A DNA stretch of 64,000 bases from JAYOEY01 sp038116945 (GTDB lineage Bacteria; Pseudomonadota; Alphaproteobacteria; MPNO01; UBA2964): NCBI GenBank assembly GCA_038116945.1, contig JAYOEY010000001.1, positions 62,001-126,000 of the forward strand, written 5' to 3'. Of this stretch, positions 35,228-43,990 are shown one piece after another. Both the position numbers and the translations under genes were made by a program. Numbering within the stretch: the stretch's first letter is position 1; every line of letters begins with the position of its first letter. A model generated the notes under the pieces. That model was given only the letters and a program-made list of their open reading frames with translations. It searched no databases and was not told the origin of the DNA.

Positions 35228-36577
35228 ATGACCATTCTGGAACAGTATGCCGAGTTCTCGGCATCCCGGCGGCTTGAGGCTCTGACCGCAGCCGAGCGGG
35301 ACATTCTCGGCCGGCACCTGATCGATACGATGGCGGCGGCAATCGTGGGCAAATCGACGCCCACAGGGCTGGCGCTGAGGGAGCTTTCCCTGAAGGGCGA
35401 CGGAACGATCCCCGTTTTCAACCGGGGAACCATCGATGACGTGGCGCTGCGCGTCGGGTCGGTACGCCATACCGAACTCGACGACATTCACATGCCCTCC
35501 AACGTGACGCCGGGATCGATCATCATACCCGCGGTGCTGACCATGGCGTCGAAGCTGGCGGTTTACGATCCCGCGCGGGTTGGCGCGGCATTGTCAGCGG
35601 GGTACGAGGCGATCCTTCGGCTTGGAGTCGCCATCGACGGGCCTGTGGTGATGTATCGCGGACGCTGGCCCACCTATTTCTGCGCGTCGTTCGGTGCGGC
35701 GGCGGCGACGGCGCGGCTCATGGGGCTTTCCCCTGCGCAAACGGCGAACGCGCTGGCAATCGCTCTTACGGGATCGACCGGAGGCGCGGGGCGTCCGGGG
35801 CCGGGAAGGGCAGGGCGCTGGCTGGTTGTCGGCGAGGCGGCGCGCTCGGGCGTTTCGGCAGCGCTCGCGGCCGCGTCCGGATTTACTGCACAGCTCGACC
35901 TTTTGGAGAGTGGCTGGATGCGGCAGGTTCACGGGTTCGAAGGACCGCCCGAAAAGCTGGTCGACGCAATCGGGCTGCCCTCCGTTTTGAACGAACTCAG
36001 CCTGAAGCCATACTGCACGGCCAAGCAGGCGTCGTCGTCGCTGGCAGCATTCGAAGACCTGCTTGCAGATGGTCTCGATGCAAGAGGCGTCGAAAAAATC
36101 GACGTCTTCGTGCCGTCACGCTATGCGGCGATGATAGACCGTCCCGCCGGGCCGAACGCCCATATCGGGTCGCCGGTCAGCGTGCGCTACCAGTTTGCGC
36201 TGGCTGCGTTTCGTCCCGACGGACTGTTTGACGTCGTTCGTGCGAACCGGATCGACGATGCGGATTTCGACGCGCTGATGGACAAGATCACCGTGATCGG
36301 CGACGACGCGCTCGATGCGGACATGCCTGCGCTCTGGCCGGCGAGGGTCGTTGCGGAGTCGGACGGCAGGAAACTCGAAAAAACCGTCCGGGCGTCGCCG
36401 GGAGATCCGGAACGCAGATTCGATGAAGCGGCTCTGCGAACCAAATTTCACCGGGCGACAACAGGTCTCGTTTCGGCCGGGGAAGCGGACGGCTGGATCG
36501 CGTCAGCCGGATCGGCGCTTGCCACCGAGGCCGGCGTGCGGGCGCTCGCCGACAAGTTCGATGCGCTGTACGCGTAG
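35228..36577 (+). CDS. MmgE/PrpD family protein
   Basis: A 449-residue protein of the 2-methylcitrate dehydratase/cis-aconitate decarboxylase superfamily. The N-terminal half has RHLIDTMAAAIVG, RHTELDDIHMPSNVTPGSIIIPAVLTMA in pieces and ALSAGYEAILRLG; the second has KPYCTAKQASSSLAAFEDLL. The usual HDFDD-like sequence is HTELDDIH here. No other methylcitrate-cycle gene is nearby, so a different substrate is likely. Its stop is close to that of the convergent amidohydrolase gene. Confidence 0.87.
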   Translation: MTILEQYAEFSASRRLEALTAAERDILGRHLIDTMAAAIVGKSTPTGLALRELSLKGDGTIPVFNRGTIDDVALRVGSVRHTELDDIHMPSNVTPGSIIIPAVLTMASKLAVYDPARVGAALSAGYEAILRLGVAIDGPVVMYRGRWPTYFCASFGAAAATARLMGLSPAQTANALAIALTGSTGGAGRPGPGRAGRWLVVGEAARSGVSAALAAASGFTAQLDLLESGWMRQVHGFEGPPEKLVDAIGLPSVLNELSLKPYCTAKQASSSLAAFEDLLADGLDARGVEKIDVFVPSRYAAMIDRPAGPNAHIGSPVSVRYQFALAAFRPDGLFDVVRANRIDDADFDALMDKITVIGDDALDADMPALWPARVVAESDGRKLEKTVRASPGDPERRFDEAALRTKFHRATTGLVSAGEADGWIASAGSALATEAGVRALADKFDALYA

Positions 36578-36579
36578 GG

Positions 36580-37608
36580 CTATTCGGCGGCCTGCCCGTA
36601 CTGCGCGATCGGCGCGAGGTGCGAGAGCATCGCGGCGGCGTTGTCGTAACGGATCTTGCGTTTCGCCGTCTCGCTGATGTTCGCCTCGTCGAGCGCCTTG
36701 TTCGTCCAGTCCGCGCCGAACGCCGTTCCGTCCGTGCCAAACACGATCCGGTCCTCGCCATAGGCGCGCACGCCAGCTTCGATGGCATGAGCGCCGAACG
36801 AGTTGCAATCGACATAGACCGACGAGTCCCAGAAACGCTTCGACGGCAGTTCCTCGTCGGGCGTGTCCAGCAGGCAGCGATGATCCATCCGCTCGATCTC
36901 GTACGGGATGTTGCCGCCGAGATTGTGGAGCTGAAGATTCGCATCTGGATAGGAAGAGAGAAAATCGGTCATGCACAGCGTGACCATGTTGGACGACAGG
37001 CTTGCCTGCATGTCGAGCGTTCCCATGCGCCGCCGGACATTATCTGCATCCGGCGCGACGCGCGGCCAGTCGTCGCCGAGGCGAGGGCCGTAATGAATGA
37101 ACACCAGCGCCCTGTGCCGGTTGGCGACTTCCATGATCGGCCGCATCGTCTCGGCCTCTTTGGCGGTCAGGAAGGCATTGCCGGGCACCTGGGCGCCGAC
37201 GATGCCGGGAAGGCCAAGCGCCCGTTCGAACTCCTGTGCTGCCACCTCGACATCGGCGTCCGGAAGAGAGGCGAACGCCGCAAAACGGCCTTTATTCGCC
37301 TTGCAGATTTCCGCCATGCCGTCGTTGCAGATCCGGGTGAGTTCCAGCGATTCCTCAAGCGGCAATCTCTGAATCCAGGTAAACCCGCCAAGGATGGACA
37401 GGACACCCGTGGTGATGCCGTGCACGTCCATGTCCGCGAGCTGCTGCTCGACATTGCTGAAAGCGGTCTCGACCGGTTCCTCGCCGCGGCGCGTCTTCAG
37501 CACCTCGATGCCGTCCGCGTTGGTCACGATCATCGGTTCGGTCTTTCGCTTGCGCAGCGCTTCGATAAGGGCCGGCGGCTTCCAGTGGGCATGCATGTCG
37601 ATGGTCAT
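36580..37608 (-). CDS. Metal-dependent amidohydrolase (ACMSD-like)
   Basis: A 342-residue amidohydrolase-2 protein with the metal-binding IDMHAHWKPPALIEAL (H-x-H), FIHYGPRLGD in the middle, LHNLGGNIPYEIERMDHR and FGTDGTAFGADWTNKAL towards the end. It resembles decarboxylases/hydrolases acting on aromatic-ring-cleavage acids. It is distinct from the copy at 6671-7729, which has D-x-D-x-H at the same place. The neighbourhood suggests a small catabolic cluster. Confidence 0.85.
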   Translation of the reverse strand: MTIDMHAHWKPPALIEALRKRKTEPMIVTNADGIEVLKTRRGEEPVETAFSNVEQQLADMDVHGITTGVLSILGGFTWIQRLPLEESLELTRICNDGMAEICKANKGRFAAFASLPDADVEVAAQEFERALGLPGIVGAQVPGNAFLTAKEAETMRPIMEVANRHRALVFIHYGPRLGDDWPRVAPDADNVRRRMGTLDMQASLSSNMVTLCMTDFLSSYPDANLQLHNLGGNIPYEIERMDHRCLLDTPDEELPSKRFWDSSVYVDCNSFGAHAIEAGVRAYGEDRIVFGTDGTAFGADWTNKALDEANISETAKRKIRYDNAAAMLSHLAPIAQYGQAAE

Positions 37609-37716
37609 GATCGGGTCTCCCTCGCAGGCCGACGGCGCGTCGGCGGCTTTTCCGGGGAAACGCTAGCGCAATTTCGGGCCCTGTGCGAGAGCGGTAATTT
37701 TTGAGAAGATAGGGCC

Positions 37717-38913
37717 ATGGAACTCGTTCTCAACGACGAACAGCGTCTGCTGCGGGACAGCGCCGAAAAGCTGGTGGAGCGGCTTGCGGGCGGAAGCGCG
37801 CATCGGGCACTGCAGGGCAGCGATTCCGGTTTCGACAGGGACCGGCTGAAGACCGCTGCCGAAGCGGGCTGGCTGTCGCTGCTGGTGCCCGAACGGGCCG
37901 GAGGTCTGGGGCTCGGCATGACAGAGCTGGCGCTGGCGCTCGAACAGGCGGGCAGGGGACTGATGACGGAGCCGGTCGCTGCCTGTGCCGTAACAGCCTA
38001 CGCCATCGGGATCGGCCGCGCGGCGACCGAACGGGTTGTGGCGCTCGAAGGGCTGGTCGACGGAACGAAAATCATTGCGCCTGCCCTTCAGGACCCTTCC
38101 GCGGCGGAGGAGGACCGGGAAAGCGTGTCGGCAATGCCGTATCATTACGGCTACCAGCTCAGCGGGACCCGCAGCCTGGTGCCGTACGCACCCGATGCAG
38201 ACGCGTTTCTGGTGGACGCGCAGACGGCGGACGGATCGATCATGGTGATCATACCGGCCGACATTCACGGGGTGGACGTAACAGCCACTGAAACGGCGGA
38301 CGGCCTGCGCTACGGGACCGTGACGTTTTCCGACGCCTCCACCATGTCGGACGAATGGCTTATCGCCGGCGTAAAGCAGGGACGGACGCTTACCGCCGGA
38401 AGCTACGACAGGCTGCTGCTGTGCGCGTCGGCTGAAATGCTCGGCGTCATGGGAAGAGCGCTCGACATGGCGGTCGTGTATATGAAAACGCGGGAACAGT
38501 TCGGGCGACCCATCGGCAGTTTTCAGGCGCTTCAGCACCGGGCGGCCAACGACCATATCGAGGTCGAGCGTGTCCGGTCGCTTCTTTTTCAGGTCTGCCA
38601 GGCGTTCGATTCCCGTCGCGGCAAGCGTTCGATGGCGGCAGCGGTCAAGGCGAAGGCATCCGAGGCGGTGCTTACCGTGACAAAATCGGTCATCCAGATG
38701 CACGGCGCCATCGGGTTTACCGACGAATTCGATGCCGGGCTTTACCTGAAACGGGCGCTGGCGTTGTCGGCCGGCTACGGCAATGCCGCCCTCCATCGCA
38801 AACGCTATGCCGCACTGTCCGAGGAAGAGGCGGCGGCTGATGCGGAAGGACCGGTTCGAAGGCGGCGCAAAAAGCCGAGAAAATCAATCTTTGCCAGCGG
38901 CGTATCCCGCTGA
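37717..38913 (+). CDS. Acyl-CoA dehydrogenase family protein
   Basis: A 398-residue FAD enzyme of the acyl-CoA dehydrogenase fold. It has the N-terminal helical domain (ELVLNDEQRLLRDSAEKLVERL), a middle beta domain (GYQLSGTRSLVPYAPDADAFLVDA) and a C-terminal helical domain (YMKTREQFGRPIGSFQALQHRAAND, QMHGAIGFTDEFDAGLYLKRA). The C-terminus ends in a very basic tail (RRRRKKPRKS) not usual for the family. It resembles the smaller, PimD-type subunit of two-subunit dehydrogenases, but no partner subunit is adjacent. Confidence 0.87.
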   Translation: MELVLNDEQRLLRDSAEKLVERLAGGSAHRALQGSDSGFDRDRLKTAAEAGWLSLLVPERAGGLGLGMTELALALEQAGRGLMTEPVAACAVTAYAIGIGRAATERVVALEGLVDGTKIIAPALQDPSAAEEDRESVSAMPYHYGYQLSGTRSLVPYAPDADAFLVDAQTADGSIMVIIPADIHGVDVTATETADGLRYGTVTFSDASTMSDEWLIAGVKQGRTLTAGSYDRLLLCASAEMLGVMGRALDMAVVYMKTREQFGRPIGSFQALQHRAANDHIEVERVRSLLFQVCQAFDSRRGKRSMAAAVKAKASEAVLTVTKSVIQMHGAIGFTDEFDAGLYLKRALALSAGYGNAALHRKRYAALSEEEAAADAEGPVRRRRKKPRKSIFASGVSR

Positions 38914-38934
38914 CGCCCATTTCAAGGGGAAATC

Positions 38935-39696
38935 ATGGTCGATCTCGTAAACGAACTCGAAGGGAAGGTCGCGATCGTGACCGGCAGCGCGCGCAATATC
39001 GGGCGTGCGACGGCGGTCGAACTGGCGAGGGCGGGCGCCGCCGTCGTCATACATGCACGCGAATCCCGGGATCTGTGCGATGAGGTCGTGGCGGAAATCG
39101 AGGAGTTCGGCGGCAAGGCGATTTCCTGTCTTGCCGACATTCGCGACGAAGAGTCGGTCAAGGCGATGGTCGCGAAGACCGTGGCCGAGCTGGGCGGCAT
39201 CGACATCCTCGTCAATAACGCGGCCATGCGGGCAAACCAGAAATTTACCGAGATCGACGACGAAAGCTGGGACCGGGTGGTTGGAACGGGACTGCGCGGC
39301 AGCTTCAACATGGCACGGCACTGCGTGCCGGAGATCATCCGGCGCGGCGGCGGTTCGGTAATATCGCTCGGCGGCATGGCGGCGCATCAGGGCTCGGCCC
39401 GCCGGTCGCACGTGATGGCGACCAAGGCCGGAATTGGCGGGCTGACGCGCGGCATCGCGCTCGATCATGGAGCGGACAATATCCGGGCGAATATCGTCGT
39501 GGTCGGCGTGTTCGACACGGTGCGGAGCGCCAACGCTCCGGAAAGCTCGCATCCCGACGATCTGAAGCCGCCAATGGGACGGCTGGGCGTGCCGCAGGAC
39601 ATGGCCGATCTGATCCGCTTTCTGGTGGGGCCGGGGGCGACCTATATCAGCGGCCAGACGATTCAGGTGAACGGCGGCATCTACAACCCGCATTGA
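38935..39696 (+). CDS. SDR-family protein lacking the catalytic tyrosine
   Basis: A 253-residue Rossmann protein with TGSARNIGRATAVEL (cofactor loop), LVNNAAMR (NNAG variant) and the C-terminal PQDMADLIRFLVGPGATYISGQTIQVNGG. The active-site segment reads SLGGMAAHQGSARRSHVMATKAG. Lys164 is kept, but Val160 occupies the Tyr position and Gly146-Gly147 the Ser position of the classical S-Y-K triad. It may act by another mechanism or only bind. The gene is 21 bases after the acyl-CoA dehydrogenase and 13 before the ABM-fold gene. Confidence 0.85.
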   Translation: MVDLVNELEGKVAIVTGSARNIGRATAVELARAGAAVVIHARESRDLCDEVVAEIEEFGGKAISCLADIRDEESVKAMVAKTVAELGGIDILVNNAAMRANQKFTEIDDESWDRVVGTGLRGSFNMARHCVPEIIRRGGGSVISLGGMAAHQGSARRSHVMATKAGIGGLTRGIALDHGADNIRANIVVVGVFDTVRSANAPESSHPDDLKPPMGRLGVPQDMADLIRFLVGPGATYISGQTIQVNGGIYNPH

Positions 39697-39709
39697 GAGG
39701 AGACGGGCG

Positions 39710-40024
39710 ATGATCGTTGTCGTCTTCGAAGTAACCGTGAAGCCGGAGATCGGACAGCGCTATTTCGATCTGGCGGCCGAACTGCGTCCGGAACTGGAGA
39801 AGATCGACGGTTTCCTGTCGGTCGAGCGGTTTCAGAGTCTCGTCACCGACAACAAGTACGTGTCGCTGTCGTTCTGGCGGGACGAAGAGGCGGTTCGGCG
39901 CTGGCGTGAAAACGCCGACCACAATCTGGCGCAGGCGCTCGGCAAATCGGAAATTTTCGCCGATTTCAGGATCTCGGTCGGGGAAATCCTGCGCCAGTAT
40001 TCGCTGGCCGATCGCCGTCAATAA
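39710..40024 (+). CDS. ABM-domain (antibiotic biosynthesis monooxygenase-like) protein
   Basis: A 104-residue dimeric ferredoxin-like fold protein: IVVVFEVTVKPEIGQRYFDLAAEL, EKIDGFLSVERFQSL and YVSLSFWRDEEAVRRWREN are the conserved strands and helix. Members are cofactor-free monooxygenases or haem-handling proteins. It is last in the run with the acyl-CoA dehydrogenase and SDR genes and ends one base before the convergent aldo/keto reductase stop. Confidence 0.85.
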   Translation: MIVVVFEVTVKPEIGQRYFDLAAELRPELEKIDGFLSVERFQSLVTDNKYVSLSFWRDEEAVRRWRENADHNLAQALGKSEIFADFRISVGEILRQYSLADRRQ

Positions 40025-41011
40025 TCAGGCCGTGACGAAATTCGTTTCATAAAGTTTTTCAATATCTTCAAAGGTATTCTTCGGAAGCGGTCCCAGGTCG
40101 ACGCCCGCGGCTGCATCGTCGATATAGGCCGGTTCCGAGAGGCCCACGATCGCGGTTGAAACGGCATCGTTCGAGAGCACGAAGCGGAGCGCGGTCTGCG
40201 CGCGCGTGCCGTACTCCTCGCCCAGTCTTGCAAACAGCGCTTCCGCCATGCGCTCTTCGGATTCGGGCGCGGTATTCGAGGTCAGGATGCTTTCCCGGCC
40301 GGTTCGTTGCGGGGTTGCTAGATAGCTGGCGGCAAAAATCCGGATCGCCATGACGGCCACGTCGTGCCGTTTGCAGGCATCGACAATTCCGGTCAGGTCG
40401 GCGCCCTGCCAGGCAGGCGGCATGGGCCGGGCAGCGCTGGGGTTGAGCATGTTGTAATAGACCTGAGCGGCATCGAACCGGCCGCTGTCGATTACTTCCC
40501 GCGTGCCGGCCGCGTCGCCCAGTGCAGTGAGGCCGATAAAGCGGGTCATGCCCTGATCGCGCATGCGTTCGAGTGCCTCCGCCGCGCCGCCGTCGCGCAG
40601 AACGTCACGGGCGGTGAGAGGTCCGCCGCCCGATCTTTCCCGGATCGGGCTGTGGAGCTGCAGCAGGTCGACCGAATCCCGTTTCAGCTTTGTCAGGCTT
40701 TCCTCGACGCTGCGTTCGACCTGGCCGACAATGTCGCTGTCCTTGTCGGTATCGATTTTGACCTTGGTCGAGACGTAGGGTTCTTCGTCGATTTCGGACA
40801 GAAGCCAGCCCAGCGCCTCTTCGGACTTGCCGTTGCCGTATTGCGGCGCGGTGTCGAACCAGTTGATCCCGTGATCCAGAGCGCGTCGCACCGCGTCGCG
40901 CATGGTTTCTGCGTCGGCATCGATCAGGATGCCGCCGGACCGCCCGCCGCCGAAGGCGATCTCGGAGACCTTGAGGCCGGTGCGGCCGAAACGTCGGTAT
41001 TTCATTGCCAC
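40025..41011 (-). CDS. Aldo/keto reductase
   Basis: A 328-residue NAD(P)H-dependent TIM-barrel enzyme. MKYRRFGRTGLKVSEIAFGGG and HGINWFDTAPQYGNGKSEEALGWLL contain the catalytic Asp and Tyr, and STKVKID the Lys. The QLHS segment on strand 4 supplies the His. The ending, with SEPAYIDDAAAG, fits the AKR group with an auxiliary C-terminal helix. The substrate is unknown. Confidence 0.92.
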   Translation of the reverse strand: MAMKYRRFGRTGLKVSEIAFGGGRSGGILIDADAETMRDAVRRALDHGINWFDTAPQYGNGKSEEALGWLLSEIDEEPYVSTKVKIDTDKDSDIVGQVERSVEESLTKLKRDSVDLLQLHSPIRERSGGGPLTARDVLRDGGAAEALERMRDQGMTRFIGLTALGDAAGTREVIDSGRFDAAQVYYNMLNPSAARPMPPAWQGADLTGIVDACKRHDVAVMAIRIFAASYLATPQRTGRESILTSNTAPESEERMAEALFARLGEEYGTRAQTALRFVLSNDAVSTAIVGLSEPAYIDDAAAGVDLGPLPKNTFEDIEKLYETNFVTA

Positions 41012-41126
41012 CTGAATTCTGTCTGTTCAGAAGCCCTGGGGACCCGATCGACACAATTGCCTCTTGGCAGGTGCCGATGGAGCCACGGGTTAGCGACAGA
41101 TTAAACGGTGTTGCGAGGACCGGAAA

Positions 41127-42611
41127 CTAACGGGCCCCTTTTTTCGAAACGACGACAACGATCGTCTGGAACAGGGTCAGGATATCCAGCCATAACGACC
41201 AGTTCCGGATGTAGTAGCTGTCGTGCCGCTCCTGTAGCGCTACATCGCCATCGCTTCTGACTTCAACCTGCCAGAGTCCGGTGATGCCTGGCGGTACGCT
41301 GCGGCGCAGCTCGCGAAACTCGGGGGCGAATTTCGCAAGGTGGTAGTGCGGAAACGGCCGCGGGCCGACGAGACTCATTTCCCCTTTCAGGACATTCAAC
41401 AGTTGCGGCAGCTCGTCTAGGCTGCTTTGCCGCAGGAAGGTGCCGATGACAGGGAGAATTCTCGGATCGTCGCGCAGCTTGAAATAGCGCTCCCATTCGA
41501 GCCGCCGTTCCGGGTTTTCGTCGAGATAGCGTTCGAGACGTTCGTCCGCGTCCGGATACATCGTTCTGAGCTTGAGCATCTGGAAGTCCTTGCCGCCGGC
41601 TCCCTCCCGCGTCTGGCGGTAGACCGGATTGCCCGGACTGACGACAAAAATTCCGAGGCACAGAAACAGCAGCAATGGCGTCACGAGTATGAAAAGGGGA
41701 ACGCACAGGCAAAGATCGAGTATTCGCTTGATGATCTGATTATGGCGAAGCAGCAGGTTTTTCTTTAGTTCCAGCCCGAGTACGCCGCCGAGATCCCGCG
41801 GCATGATCCAGGTGCTCTGGAGCGTCCCGAAATCGGGCATCAGAACGATCCGGGGAAATGGCAATTTTGCGCTGAGTTCGGCCAGTTGGGCGCCGTTCAG
41901 TTCGGGCATGGCGACGGCGCAGATTTTTACCGACCGGGAGAATTCGGATGACCTCGCCAATGTGCCGAGGACGGGCACGCCTGAAACAGAAGAGCCTACG
42001 AGATGCGCATTATGGTCGAGTACGCCGACCGGCCGGAGGCCAAGCTTGGGGTCCTGATTCAATTTCCTGATCAGCGACGCGCCGGCATCCCGCGCCCCGA
42101 CGACCATGACCGGCGTGCCCCAGTGCCCGAAATATATGAGAGTGCGGCGGATATAGGCGTAGCTGATGGGAAGAAGGATCGCCGCATAGAGCCAGGTCGC
42201 CAGCAATATGCCGCGGGACCAGGTGCCATCCTGAGCCAGATAGTCCCATATCAGCAGGCTGGAGAACACAATCGCGATTCCCGTCTCCTGCTGCCGCAAC
42301 CGCTCTGCGTCTCCGATGCCGTAACCCGGGTAAAGGTTCATCAGATAGAAAGCGACGGGAAGGACGAGAACGCCTGCTGTAATGCCGCCATAGACCGGAA
42401 AATACAGTGGTATCGGCAGCCAGACGTTCAGGGCGGCACGCGTCAGCCAGCCCAGATACAGGCAAAGCTCAAGCATGACGATGTCGCTCAGAATCATAAC
42501 CGCCGGTACCCAGCGGTGCTCGCGGAATCCTGCCCGGACGGCTTTGGTCCTGTCGATTTCGACGGACGCACGTTCGATTACGTCGGGTTCTATGTGGCCC
42601 TCTGGCGACAT
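41127..42611 (-). CDS. Polyprenyl glycosylphosphotransferase (WbaP-type)
   Basis: Starts polysaccharide repeat units by moving a hexose-1-phosphate from a nucleotide sugar onto undecaprenyl phosphate. In 494 residues the N-terminal part has four to five membrane segments, a central NAD-like domain (PVMVVGARDAGASLIRKLNQD) and a C-terminal bacterial sugar transferase domain (KRILDLCLCVPLFIL, FQMLKLRTMYPDADE, FLRQSSLDELPQLLNVLKGEMSLVGPRP, PPGITGLWQVEVR). WbaP-type sequences usually transfer galactose- or glucose-1-phosphate; the sugar is not certain here. Confidence 0.93.
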   Translation of the reverse strand: MSPEGHIEPDVIERASVEIDRTKAVRAGFREHRWVPAVMILSDIVMLELCLYLGWLTRAALNVWLPIPLYFPVYGGITAGVLVLPVAFYLMNLYPGYGIGDAERLRQQETGIAIVFSSLLIWDYLAQDGTWSRGILLATWLYAAILLPISYAYIRRTLIYFGHWGTPVMVVGARDAGASLIRKLNQDPKLGLRPVGVLDHNAHLVGSSVSGVPVLGTLARSSEFSRSVKICAVAMPELNGAQLAELSAKLPFPRIVLMPDFGTLQSTWIMPRDLGGVLGLELKKNLLLRHNQIIKRILDLCLCVPLFILVTPLLLFLCLGIFVVSPGNPVYRQTREGAGGKDFQMLKLRTMYPDADERLERYLDENPERRLEWERYFKLRDDPRILPVIGTFLRQSSLDELPQLLNVLKGEMSLVGPRPFPHYHLAKFAPEFRELRRSVPPGITGLWQVEVRSDGDVALQERHDSYYIRNWSLWLDILTLFQTIVVVVSKKGAR

Positions 42612-42669
42612 TGAAAATCCATAGCCAATCGATTCTTCATTCGCCGGGCAGACGATATGCCGATCCGGC

Positions 42670-43692
42670 TTACACGGCTTCCTTGCTCTTGATGCCGTTG
42701 ATCATCTGGTCGAATATCCACCCGTAAGTGACCGCCAGACCGTCCTCGAGACTTGTGGATGGCGCCCAGCCGAGAACGTCCTTGATCAGGTCGTTGTCGC
42801 TGTTGCGGCCTCTTACGCCTTTCGGCGCGTCAAGGTCATAATTGCGCTTGAGCTTAATGCCTGCAATCGATTCGGCGATATCAACCAGTTGATTGATGGT
42901 TACGAGCTGATCGCTTCCCAGGTTCAGGGGCGCGCGAAACTCCGACGCCATGATACGGTCCATGCCGTACAGGCAGTCGTCGATAAACATAAAGCTCCGG
43001 GTCTGTCCGCCGTCGCCCCAGATTTCGATTTCGTGGCGGCCGCTCAGCTTCGCTTCGATGACCTTTCGACAGATTGCTGCTGGCGCCTTTTCGCGTCCGC
43101 CGTCCCAGGTTCCGTGCGGACCGTACACGTTGTGGAAACGGACAACCCGTGAATCGACGCCGAAATCCTCGTAAAAATGACGGCACATGCGTTCGCTGAA
43201 CAGTTTTTCCCAGCCGTACCCGTCCTCAGGCATGGCGGGATAGGCGTCTTCTTCCTTCAGCGGAATGACGTCGGCGGCGGTCTGCTTGTCGGCGTTGTAG
43301 ACGCAGGCGGAAGACGAATAGAAATATTTCCGCACGCTGCCGCTGTCGCGCGCAGCGATCAACAGATGCGTATTGATCAGGACCGAAATCATGCAAAGCG
43401 CCTTGTTCGCCTCGATGAATCCCATCCCGCCCATGTCGCACGCCAGATTGTAGACGGTGACGGCATCTTTGGCGGATTTCCTGCACGCGTCGATTTCGCG
43501 GAGATCGAGCTGCCGGTTGTCGACCTCTGGAAAGACCTGATACCAGTCTTCCATCGGTTTTATGTCTACCGACCGGATGTTCGTGTGTCCTTGCGAAAGA
43601 AGATGGCTGACGAGGTGCCCGCCAATAAAACCGCCGCCGCCCGCGACGAGAATTAAATCGGTTTTGTTCTGATCGCTCACTTTGACATCCAC
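42670..43692 (-). CDS. GDP-mannose 3,5-epimerase (plant GME type)
   Basis: A 340-residue extended SDR. The GGGGFIGGHL cofactor motif is followed by DMGGMGFIEANKA, SSSACVYN, YGWEKL and GTWDGGREKAPAAICRK. Against the Arabidopsis enzyme the key residues Cys145, Tyr174, Lys178 and Lys217 appear as Cys130, Tyr159, Lys163 and Lys202, all shifted by exactly 15. This preserves the whole catalytic set for 3'- and 5'-epimerisation, so the product is probably GDP-L-galactose (or GDP-L-gulose). It lies upstream of the initiating transferase, 58 bases away on the same strand. Confidence 0.9.
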   Translation of the reverse strand: MDVKVSDQNKTDLILVAGGGGFIGGHLVSHLLSQGHTNIRSVDIKPMEDWYQVFPEVDNRQLDLREIDACRKSAKDAVTVYNLACDMGGMGFIEANKALCMISVLINTHLLIAARDSGSVRKYFYSSSACVYNADKQTAADVIPLKEEDAYPAMPEDGYGWEKLFSERMCRHFYEDFGVDSRVVRFHNVYGPHGTWDGGREKAPAAICRKVIEAKLSGRHEIEIWGDGGQTRSFMFIDDCLYGMDRIMASEFRAPLNLGSDQLVTINQLVDIAESIAGIKLKRNYDLDAPKGVRGRNSDNDLIKDVLGWAPSTSLEDGLAVTYGWIFDQMINGIKSKEAV

Positions 43693-43990
43693 CGGTTTGT
43701 TGAGGCCGTCATTTGCGCAAACTTCGCTCTGCTGGGCGTTGTACCGGGCAGGGTTAATTGCGAGTTCGAATGCAAGGAGCTCGATCCTGTGCGCATGACA
43801 TTAAAATTTTATTATACTAGTAATCGTTATGCGGTGCTAATGCCATAAAATATATCTTTTGACCGGCGTTAGACATGATATTCCTCACATATCTCCGCAG
43901 ATCGGCTGTTTGGCTGACCGAAAATTCGGTTACCGGCCGACATGCCGGATTTACTGGTCCTGACGAGGTCTAGCACCGGGTTCCTGCAAC
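43693..43990. other. AT-rich intergenic region between divergent polysaccharide genes
   Basis: 298 bases without a gene, dividing the minus-strand epimerase and plus-strand WecG-like genes. About 43798-43862 is strikingly AT-rich for this genome (for example TTAAAATTTTATTATACTAG). It probably carries promoters for both directions. No repeat or RNA gene was recognised. Confidence 0.6.
43811..43816 (-). promoter_or_regulatory. Candidate -10 element for the epimerase transcript
   Basis: ATTATA on the plus strand is TATAAT on the minus strand, a perfect -10 hexamer in the AT-rich gap. A weak -35 (TTAGCA, 43835-43840) is 18 bases upstream. The leader to the epimerase start would be about 110 bases. 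Confidence 0.3.

Noticed and set aside
36619..37704. 361-codon plus-strand frame opposite the amidohydrolase
   Set aside because: Shadow of a gene with metal-site motifs; composition is His/Arg/Val repeats typical of antisense GC-rich frames.
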